The notes below the pieces were generated by a model that saw nothing but the letters and a program-made list of their open reading frames with translations, made no database searches and had not been told where the DNA came from. Source: Sipunculus nudus (taxonomy: Eukaryota > Annelida > Sipuncula > Golfingiida > Sipunculidae). Taken from it: DNA of 64,000 bases. The stretch's first letter is position 1. Each line of letters opens with the position of its first letter. Position numbers and translations under genes: made by a program. The DNA lies in the NCBI GenBank assembly GCA_026874595.1, contig CM049317.1:11752382-11816381 (forward strand), in the 5' to 3' direction. Shown here piece after piece: positions 21,750 to 30,204 of the stretch.

Positions 21750-22790
21750 AGCACTCAGCCCTTAGGCTGATGGGCTATTGTCGTCACCCAAGCTGTCCGT
21801 CCGTCCGTCCGTCCGGCGTCCGTTAACTTTTACTTTGTGAGCGGAATATCTTGAAAAGGATTCACCGTCAGAATTTAATTTCCTCGGTAAAGATGTATAT
21901 CGACAAAATCTCGGTCAAGTTCGAAGATGGGTGACCTTGACCTATTTTTCTACATTTTAGAGCTGATTATAGAAAAGCACTTAGATGGTTATTACTCAGG
22001 AACCATCTAGTGGATTTTCACAAAACTTACTATGATTATTGGGACTAATAGTTTGTACCTGCTACACAAGTTTGGTGGTGCCACCTAGAATTTCTGATTT
22101 TTAATAAATTTTTATCCGATTTTTCAACTTTGGGCTTGTGAGCGGCATATCTCTAAAAGGATTCGCCATAGGAATTTTATTTTTTCGGTGCAGATGTATA
22201 TTGACAAAATTTCGGTCAAGTTCGAGATGGGTGACCTTGATCTATTTTTCTGCGTTTTAGAGCTGATTATACTAAAACATTTCGAAAGTTTTTTTTCTCA
22301 AGAACCATTGGGTGGATTTTCACAATACTTACTATGATTATAGGGACTGATGGTCGTAACTGCTGCACAAGTTCGGGGGCGCCATCTGTAATTTCTGATT
22401 TTTTATGAATTTTTCTTGGATTTTTCAACTTTAGCCTTGTGAGCGGGATATCTCTAAAAGGATTCACAAAAGGAATTTTATTTCTTTGGTGAAGATGTAT
22501 ATCGACAAAATTTCGGTCAAGTTCGAAGATTGTTGACCTTGGCCTACTTTTCAGGGTCACAGAGCTTGAAATAGAATAAAACTTAGAAGCAGGAAGCAAT
22601 TGATGGATTGTTATGAATCATGGTACATACCTCTCCATTTTAAATTTATAACTGAGACATGTGCAGATATACATCCATGTGGGAACAGATATTTAGTACT
22701 TGTTACTGTTACCACCTCTAAACACTGTTCTTTTGGCTGAGGGCTTTTGTCAGCTTCTGCTGATATTCTAGTTTTTATTAGGCATAATCG
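21750..22790 (+). repeat. dispersed repeat with (CCGT)n and three ~300-bp tandem units
   Basis: The repeat opens with AGCACTCAGCCCTTAGGCTG, a (CCGT)n tract at 21797-21817, and then three tandem units starting GTGAGCGG at 21837, 22137 and 22439 (period ~300 and 302, the third cut short near 22575). Each unit contains TCGGTCAAGTTCGA and GGTGACCTTG-type phrases. It closes near 22740-22785 with GGCTGAGGGCTTTTGTCAGC, partly inverted relative to the opening. Such TCCGTCCGTCC-plus-tandem modules are common in bivalve genomes. It looks like a non-autonomous mobile element with internal satellite. Confidence 0.7.
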
Positions 22791-25022
22791 TTTTGTTTAA
22801 CATGGTATTTTGTACATCACCGTGGATTCATCATCTTGGTTCAGGTCTTTGATACGACGCTGTTTTCTGTATTTTCAGCAAACTCCCATTTTTTGACAAA
22901 ACTAATTTATATTTAACTTTCAGAAATATGATATCAGTAGATTTGCAGGATCATCAACTTAAACATATAAAAAAAACATTTGTTTGAAATGTGGTCACAC
23001 TTTTTTTTGCGAGAGACAGAAATATGGGCCCGCAATATTGCACTATTGCCGTTTATGCATTTGTTATTTTGACTTCTGTACAAAATATTTCTGATGGATT
23101 GACTTGTCTGATATGAAAAGACAAAATTGAGTAACGTATTCCAAGAACATTTAGTGCTGATGTGGGTTATTAGTAAACAATATTGTTTAACTGGGAAAGT
23201 TGTTTAGGATCAAGATGTGAAAGTACGTTTATTGTTATCTGCATACTTGTCTTGGAATATTTGAGAAAATATAAATGGGTTTCAATGATATTCTATGGGA
23301 AGGTGTCAAAAAGGTCTTGACTAAGGAATATGTTTTTGTTTTTATTTGATACATCTCAGAATTGTGACCTCAGGTCATTGACATTGCATCATGGAAAGGC
23401 ACGTGTTTGTTAACAATTACTCTCATCGGGCAGTGATGCTAAAAATAATAACTATTATATTTATATTAATTATCGAACACAGAACTCCAACCTGAGGGAT
23501 TAGAGGCGAACAAATAATTTACCAACCGCTTCCGCGGGATCATCTGGCTGCGTACACGATATGCTAAATTATTTTACCAATCGGCGGGACCGATTGCAAA
23601 CACCAGTGAATGAAAAGCGGGCTGCCACTATGAAACATTTACACCATTCGCAATTCATATTCAAAGAAAATCCATGATAATTCGACCCGTTCGGAATTAA
23701 TTTTCAATCATACTTGGTCTAATAACCTCTCAAGCTATAGTGAGATCATGAATTCAGACCTAACATTTCCATCTTGTAACGTCTCGAATTCGGTACAGGT
23801 GCCTTCTAAAATAACATATAGCCACAGCCTTATGAACAAGAAATGTTCACTAAGGTATTTATTTCACAAAGAAATGCGCTGAACAACAGTAATATCAAAT
23901 CAAATTATGACAAAATGACAAAATATATGCAGAATAAAATCCTTTGTTCGTCATGAATGTTATGGTTATACTAGAAGTCTGAGGGTTTCAATCCAGGGGA
24001 TTTATTTGAAATAAATATACACAATGCCCTATTGGCATTTAGGTCTTAGGTTAAAACTTTGATAATTCATACATAAGCTCATACATACATTACACAATTC
24101 ATAGATGTTAAAATCAATAACGTAAACTAGCTTTATATGTGAATAAAAAAAGACGTCAATATAAGAATTAAAATGAGAGTGCAAAGCTTCAGTAATAAAC
24201 ATCATATTATTGTAGATGGCACCTCTAAGTAAGATTGCTGAAAATACATGAGAATAGGTCTTGTTATTGGAAAGGTCAGTTCATTCAAGAATCTACAAAA
24301 AAGAAGCAGTAGAATGCGTGCGTCACAAGTAGGATTATTCCCAGGATTTTATTACAAATCTTCGTACTAGTTCCTCGATCTGGAACAATAAAAAGAAAAT
24401 TTTCGTAGTTATCAACTAATGATTTGATCAATATAGAATACTGTCTACGTCTGAATTCATTAAGGGAGTAGCAAGAATTTAGGAGGGGTGAAGTTATGTT
24501 GAATTATTGGTACAGGAAATTAGTGCACATGCATAATGTGTCAGATACAGAGCACAGCTTGAAGTCTAAGATTATTTAAAATTCTCCTTGGCAGGATCTT
24601 CCAAGAATGTACCAAGAATCTGAATATGTTTGCAGTTTGTATAGCTAAATCCGCCTTTTTTAATGTTAACCTGTCAAGGACTCTTATTCCATGCAAATCA
24701 CAAGTACTTATTTACACCGCATAAATAAAACTTTAGACTCGATAAAATGTATGAAATATAAACATAATATCTCAATATTTCATTTCTTAAGTTTTCTTAG
24801 TCGTATCAAGGTCAATTAAGACATGATCTCCTATGGATCCACCTCCTTTTTTATAAAGAATATGTTTTAAATGAATAACAAAATAATGAAACGAAGGTAT
24901 ATGACCCATTTTCAATGTTTTGAAAATAATAATTTATAATTATAAAGCTAGCAGATATTTAGTGTCTAGAATAATTAATACTATGTTCCAAAAATTATAA
25001 AATTAAGAGTTTTATCAAGGGG
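22791..25022. other. AT-rich non-coding region
   Basis: No gene is recognised. GC-richer patches at 23480-23620 could be old transposon debris. It probably includes the 3' untranslated region or downstream DNA of the minus-strand exon at 25023-25361. Confidence 0.45.
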
Positions 25023-25361
25023 TTAACTTATTTTAACAATGTATACAGAATCATAACGTTCTGTTTTATATACTGACCCTCCACTAAAATGATGCGACAT
25101 TTGATTCATCGGCAACCTTGGACCAAATTGTCGTGGCTGTTGAGGCATTTGCGGTGGTTGCTGCGGTTGTTGGGTTGGGAGCGGTGGCCTAGGATTGAAC
25201 TGTTGCCTTGGGTTTTGTTGCTGTGGCGGTTTAAAACTGGCATACGGCAACATTTTTTCGTTTGTACGGTTGACTGGCATATTTTCACTACTGTAATATC
25301 CATTCGTTAACCTCGGCATCCTTGAGTGAGACGTGTTGTCACATTCATTTTCCAGCAAATG
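25023..25361 (-). CDS. probable terminal exon of an unidentified host gene
   Basis: On the minus strand a good acceptor (TTTTACATTACAG) at 25362 opens a 113-residue frame that ends with TAA at 25023-25025. The product starts DHLLENECDNTSHS, has a middle rich in Pro and Gln (PPLPTQQPQQPP, PQMPQQPRQFGP), and ends YKTERYDSVYIVKIS. Tyr-rich and Pro-rich composition would fit the cytoplasmic tail of a receptor or adaptor, but I recognise no domain. The entry phase is 1, the same phase as the donor of the candidate exon at 41275-41339. Gypsy-3 lies 145 bases upstream, inside the presumed intron and in antisense. Confidence 0.45.
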   Translation of the reverse strand, partial: HLLENECDNTSHSRMPRLTNGYYSSENMPVNRTNEKMLPYASFKPPQQQNPRQQFNPRPPLPTQQPQQPPQMPQQPRQFGPRLPMNQMSHHFSGGSVYKTERYDSVYIVKIS

Positions 25362-25505
25362 ATCTGTAATGTAAAATTTTGAAAAAAAAGGTTTGCCAAA
25401 ATAAGAGCACAAGTGTGGACACGATTACACTGTTTGGTTATTTCAGTGATACAAAATACATATTCAAGTAACAGAGTAGAGGCGTAATCTTGGAATGTGT
25501 AATAT

Positions 25506-25728
25506 TGTAGTAGATTTGCATTACTCCAAGAATTTGGCATTGATGGCTGTGTTTTGGTGGTCCCGGATGATCAACTGACGCATGCGCAGAAGACCCGACG
25601 TTCAATGGAAGACAAGAAACCCTATTATTTGAGAAGACTTTATCCGCAGATATCTCAGGTTCATTCTGCCATCGGACCTTGACGGTAAGCCAGATTGTTG
25701 CTTACCTATGTAAGTGCAAACACTTACA
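25506..25728 (+). repeat. Gypsy-3 5' LTR
   Basis: 223 bases running from TGTAGTAGATTTGC to CACTTACA. Relative to the 3' LTR there are about three substitutions, a 3-base indel (AGA) and a 1-base indel. A splice-donor match, GACG|GTAAGC, lies at about 25681-25690 within the LTR and could supply the donor for a spliced accessory mRNA. An inverted repeat, GCTTAC...GTAAGTGC, lies near the 3' end. Confidence 0.93.
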
Positions 25729-26652
25729 TCTGGCGACGAATAAACCGGTTGCTAGCGTAATATTTGCTAGTCCTCGGTGGAGAAATTTCACTGGGAATTT
25801 CATGATTCCTGGTGAGCTCAGATCTCACTTGATCACCTCGGATTTTCTCTTCCGAGATTAATACCTTACCCTTGCCCCTTCGTCATATGGTAATATTTGT
25901 ATTGACGAATCTTACCACGTTTATGAATCGAGTTGTCATTTATTCCTCGCTTCGGGATTACTGAAGTTGTGGTGGCGCGCTCTGTCATTATCGCCCAGGC
26001 GCGACTGACGTTGCATGGACGTATTTCCTGATCACTGAGATCAGCTGTGTTTTCAACCTATTATCGCCCAGCCCCGTTGACGCCTATTTCTGGCTTATTA
26101 CTGGTGTCCATCAATCAGTCATAAGCAGTGTTGACAGTCTTTCCGTCTTTTTAACGGATTGTTGACATTGTTATTTGTTTTTCACAGCTGACAATCAGTT
26201 TATTCCAAATTTTTGTTGGCAAACATTTGTCAGTGTCCTAGCTGGCTATGTTTATATTCTGACAATTTGTTTACAGTCAGATAAGTTATCAGAAATTTTA
26301 TCGGATTTATTTTTTCACAAATTTTGATTAAACTTGCCTGATTTCATGCCAGTATATTTATTATTGACTCCTTAATCATCAAAACAGAGCTTGCCACTAC
26401 CTTGATCTTGATATAATATATAATAGTTTATATTATATATTTGCTATATTATTCAAAATTCTACCGCCGCTTTGCATATTGCTTTGCCTTTTATATTAGA
26501 CCTATTAGCTGTTATTAAGAATTTTCTCTCATTCTGCTCATATTATTCTGCTGCTTGCATTAATATTTGGTTTCATCCCCCCCCAAAAGAAAAAAAAAAA
26601 ATTTCAAATAAAATAAAAATACAAATAAACTTGCCGTGATCAGGTACCAAGA
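25729..26652 (+). other. Gypsy-3 PBS and untranslated leader
   Basis: A primer-binding-site candidate begins at 25731 with TGGCGACGAATAAACC. I cannot name the tRNA with confidence. About 900 bases of leader follow, ending in an A-rich tract (26580-26635) and the context AAGAATGGC around the gag start. Short upstream ATGs occur. No coding feature is seen. Confidence 0.7.
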
Positions 26653-28986
26653 ATGGCAAAAATGCCACTCAACCTGCGCACCGTGACTGTTAAGGAATTA
26701 TCCTCTGCATTCCCTTCGCTGATCAATATGGATAATGTTCAACAATTCATATCACTTAGACAAGCCACTCCTGGCTTTGACATTTCCCAGCTAGCACAGG
26801 CTACTGGCACACAGGACAGCGCTTGGCAGGAGCTGCTAAATGATGACAAGGTAACATTACCTGAGTACTTGGACCCACATGTGACATCTGTGGATGGTGA
26901 ACAGTTCAGCGAAAATCAAGCCAGATCCCGCCATCGCCAAGGGGAAATTACTGAAAACACTACCCCCCTCTCCAGACATATATCACACAAGCGGGATGCC
27001 CCTTTGCCCCATTCTGATCCTGCCATACAACAGGTGATTACTGGAAATAGCTCAGCCTTTAGACGGGGAATTTATCATAAACCTGACTGTGTGGAACCAA
27101 GTCCAGCAGCTACCTTGCCATATGGCTATTCTGATGATGAAGGTCAAGGTCATCACAGTGCGTTCCGACGGCCTATGAAGGACCATGCTCACAACCCAGG
27201 CCCCCTAAAATCTCAAACATTCACCGGTAAATATGATCGAGAAGGCTCATCCATGGATTCGCACTGGGAGAGGGACAGGCCACACACAAAGGGAATTAAA
27301 CTTGCCCCGGGTCAACAGCACAAAACATCCCAGACCCAGCGGTCCAGATACACAAGCAGTCAACTTAGACCAGAGGGCCAGTCTAGTCAGGGACCCCCCA
27401 GTGACTTGTCTCATTCGCTGCATCCGCGCGAATTTGACCACAGACAACGATATGATCACGAACACACTGAACCCCCTACCAGTTGTGCAAGGCCATCTGA
27501 CCCTGACTACTATAGTTGTGATCCAGGATCTTACCCTGACCGCCAAACCAGTGGCAATGTGAAAAATAAAAGAGTACATAGATCTCATGGCAGCTCAGTT
27601 GAGCGGAATGATTCGGCTGGTCAGACGCGTGGATACAGGCGGCATGGCCATCCATCCCGTGATCAACAGGACCCAGAACAGCCTGGTAAAAGGGACCGAG
27701 GCACCAACCAACATGGCCGCAGAGGTAGGCCAAAGGATTTTGGCCCGGAATACCGCCATATCCGTACCCCAAAACATCGCGATTCTAGTAGTAGTTCTGG
27801 CGGGAGCAATGTCGGCTGCCACTCCTATAGGAGTCGAAAGCTATCCAGTAGCCCACAAGAATCAGACTCAAGTGGTTGTAGGAGGAGACATAGGGGGCGC
27901 CACCATACATCGAGGTCGAGCAGCAGCTCATCCAGTTCTAGTGCATCGGACTACAGACCCCGTAATGCGAAAAAACACTCACGCAGGCGTCGACAAAGTC
28001 CGCTTTCCCCCAAGCTAGCTATGTTCAGTGGTGACGGAACCTGGAAGGCCTTTCTTTTCCAATTTGAGAGATATGCCTCTCGCTATGGATGGTCATCCAT
28101 CAAGAAGGCAGATAGGTTGGTGGACTGCCTTTCTGGCAAAGCCTTGGAGTTTGTAAGAAAGCTTAGTATTGAGCACGACTACAAACTCCTAAAACGGAAA
28201 CTGGGAAAGAGATTTGGGATCGAGGAAGACCCCATTACTGTAAGGAGGGCCCTGCAATTTGTTAAACAGAGGGAAGGAGAAACTCTCGAGGAGTTCAGCC
28301 AAAGGGTCCTGTTTCTGGTCATGGATGGTCTACCAGGTGCCAAAGAAAGTACTATCGAGCAGATAGCGGTTGAACATTTTTTGAGGGGCTGTTCTGATAA
28401 AAACGCAGCAGCCTCTGCAATGGACAAAAACCCACATAGTATAAACACTGCATTGAAGCACGTGAGCAGCTACATCAACAATAGTCGTGTGATATTTGGT
28501 AAACCCACTCACGCAGCAAGGCACGTACATTTTGTCCAGAATCCTTCTGACATATCTGACAATGAACTGGAGGTGAAAGCAGCTCAATTCAGGCCCTTCA
28601 AACCACGAAATTTCAACCAGCAATCACGACAAGGGACCTCAAGGAGCAAAGAGTCAGAGGTGACACCATCCGCCTCACCACAAAAATTTCCTGACGCTGC
28701 TTTAGCAGAGAAGAGATACCAGCAACAACAACAAAATAACTCTGAGATTTTACAGAAAGTTTCTGTAATGGAAGAGAAACTGGAGATCCTGTTTCGAGAT
28801 AGGCAGACAGGACCCCCCAAACGAGCCCAAACGCCACCTCCAGGCACAAATGCAGCCACTGCTGTCTGCTACAACTGTCAGCAAAAAGGACATTTTGCAC
28901 GAGATTGCCCAGAAAAAAAGACCATAAGTCCTCCCCAGCCAGGGAAAATACAGGGAAACAACAAGAGCGATTCTGATTTAAACTAG
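26653..28986 (+). CDS. gag: Gypsy-3 Gag polyprotein with SR-rich N-terminal extension
   Basis: 777 residues, fully open. Residues 1-100 form a moderately hydrophobic N-terminus. Residues ~100-455 are very hydrophilic, rich in Arg, Ser, His, Asp and Pro, and end in a serine run and RRRR-type basic patches, resembling splicing-factor SR domains. From Met457 (MFSGDGTWKAFLFQFERY) a retrotransposon capsid fold follows with the usual REGETLEEFSQRV segment. One CCHC zinc knuckle (CYNCQQKGHFARDC, ~739-752) sits near the C-terminus. Gag packages element RNA into particles. The family's Gags are commonly 300-500 residues, so the extension is unusual. The last codons contain a -1 slippery site. Intactness suggests recent activity or trans-use. 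Confidence 0.92.
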   Translation: MAKMPLNLRTVTVKELSSAFPSLINMDNVQQFISLRQATPGFDISQLAQATGTQDSAWQELLNDDKVTLPEYLDPHVTSVDGEQFSENQARSRHRQGEITENTTPLSRHISHKRDAPLPHSDPAIQQVITGNSSAFRRGIYHKPDCVEPSPAATLPYGYSDDEGQGHHSAFRRPMKDHAHNPGPLKSQTFTGKYDREGSSMDSHWERDRPHTKGIKLAPGQQHKTSQTQRSRYTSSQLRPEGQSSQGPPSDLSHSLHPREFDHRQRYDHEHTEPPTSCARPSDPDYYSCDPGSYPDRQTSGNVKNKRVHRSHGSSVERNDSAGQTRGYRRHGHPSRDQQDPEQPGKRDRGTNQHGRRGRPKDFGPEYRHIRTPKHRDSSSSSGGSNVGCHSYRSRKLSSSPQESDSSGCRRRHRGRHHTSRSSSSSSSSSASDYRPRNAKKHSRRRRQSPLSPKLAMFSGDGTWKAFLFQFERYASRYGWSSIKKADRLVDCLSGKALEFVRKLSIEHDYKLLKRKLGKRFGIEEDPITVRRALQFVKQREGETLEEFSQRVLFLVMDGLPGAKESTIEQIAVEHFLRGCSDKNAAASAMDKNPHSINTALKHVSSYINNSRVIFGKPTHAARHVHFVQNPSDISDNELEVKAAQFRPFKPRNFNQQSRQGTSRSKESEVTPSASPQKFPDAALAEKRYQQQQQNNSEILQKVSVMEEKLEILFRDRQTGPPKRAQTPPPGTNAATAVCYNCQQKGHFARDCPEKKTISPPQPGKIQGNNKSDSDLN

Positions 28987-29017
28987 GACTAGTCGTGTCA
29001 GGTGGCCGTGGCACGAC
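28977..29017 (+). promoter_or_regulatory. -1 ribosomal frameshift signal between gag and pol
   Basis: The heptamer T TTA AAC (28977-28983) is in register with gag codons (GAT TTA AAC TAG) and directly precedes the gag stop. After an 8-base spacer, GTCGTGTCA (28992-29000) and TGGCACGAC (29009-29017) pair into a 9-bp stem with one G-U and an 8-base loop. The -1 frame from 28977 stays open into the protease frame. UUUAAAC is an established efficient slippery sequence in viruses. Loop bases GGTG could pair with CACC in the downstream ACACCCC to make a pseudoknot. Confidence 0.75.
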
Positions 29018-29660
29018 AAATTCATTAGGTCACACCCCATTAGCACATAAGTTCATTGTTAGCTCGGAGCCCAAGGTAGCCACTACAACATCAATTGGGT
29101 CTCACGGAACTGCAGAGGAGACACCTGACAATTTTGCGGGAAGTTATACCACAGTAGCGCAATCAGTCGTTGACTCACACTTGGGAAGCTTACCAAAGGA
29201 TGCCAATGTTTATGCAAACAAGTGCAAGGGCTTAAGTCTTACAGTTCCGGTCACCATCAACAATCTGGATACAGTTGCTACAGTGGATAGCGCAGCACAA
29301 GTCACTATTGTCAAAATAGATTTGCTCCGGGATCTTGTTGACTCCAGTTCAAAAATAGTTACCCTATAGGGGATAGGAAAAAAAGACTCGACTATCCCAG
29401 CATTCCGGGTTAACAATGTGGAAATAGGCCTAGGTAAAACAAAGTACTTGTGGGATGTCTACGCTGCTGACATCAGCGATTCAGTACTATTGGGATTGGA
29501 CTTCCTCGTCGGTCAACAATGCAAAATAGACCTGAATGCTTTGGTAGGTCCTGTCGTGTTTATGAAGTTGCAACCTGCGCCAAAGTCCGTATTCCGCCCG
29601 CATCGCTTACTCCCGTTTCAGTCAAAATCATTGATCCAGGTGGAGATCAGGAGTACGTGA
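28977..29660 (+). pseudogene. Gypsy-3 protease (nonsense-interrupted)
   Basis: Entered by the -1 shift, this frame encodes a retropepsin-type protease. The active-site region reads TVATVDSAAQVTIV, with D-S-A where D-S-G or D-T-G is usual. A TAG at 29367-29369 interrupts it, and the same frame resumes through SVLLGLDFLVGQQCKIDLN, the typical ALGLDFL-type second half. It loses frame at about 29580, where coding continues in the frame of 29519-30199. The stop and the altered G suggest that protease is inactive in this copy. Confidence 0.75.
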
Positions 29661-30204
29661 TTGAACTACAGGACAGTCTCAAAGGGTTGTTACCGGCCAA
29701 TGCGGTGATCAACAATAATGGGCTAATAGATGTACTGAATGACACCAATCACAGCGTGAATCTGAAGTCACAAGCCCGTATAGGTACAGCAGTCGAAGTT
29801 GACCAAGTGATTGGGACCATTACCAAACAAGCAGTTTCGGATGAGAACTTAGCAATAAGGGCCATGGCAGCTGGCGTAATCACAAATTCCAAGAATGATG
29901 ACACCCTGAGTAGCTCGTATTTGAGGGAATCGCAATCCCTGTGTGAAATGGAACAACTGCTGCCCGATCATTTGCATGCACTCTTTGGAGACTGTAAAGG
30001 CAAACATTCGGAGAAACATCTTAAGACCGTATGCGAATTACTTTTAGAGTATTCAGATATCTTCGCTAGCCATGTTCTTGACCTAGGCCGCCTCCAAGGT
30101 GTTAAACATACCATCGATACTGGCTCTGCACCTCCTGTCAAGCAAAGAATGCGCCGTACACCTCTTGGATTTGAGAACGAAGAGAGAGAGAGCATTTAGA
30201 CAAA
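29580..30204 (+). pseudogene. Gypsy-3 protease-RT linker
   Basis: After a frameshift near 29580 the coding continues as a linker (VRIPPASLTPVSVKI, LPANAVINNNG, then LCELLLEYSDIFASHVLDLG). It ends in the RT entry motif RMRRTPLGFENEE. The frame closes at TAG 30197-30199 because a (AG)n run at 30181-30190 has the wrong length. The next frame picks up with EHLDKML, matching the expected continuation. This second break therefore looks like dinucleotide slippage. Confidence 0.75.

Noticed and set aside
28977-28986. Simple readthrough of the gag TAG as the gag-pol strategy
   Set aside because: The protease is in the -1 frame, not in the gag frame, so suppression of the stop alone would not reach it.
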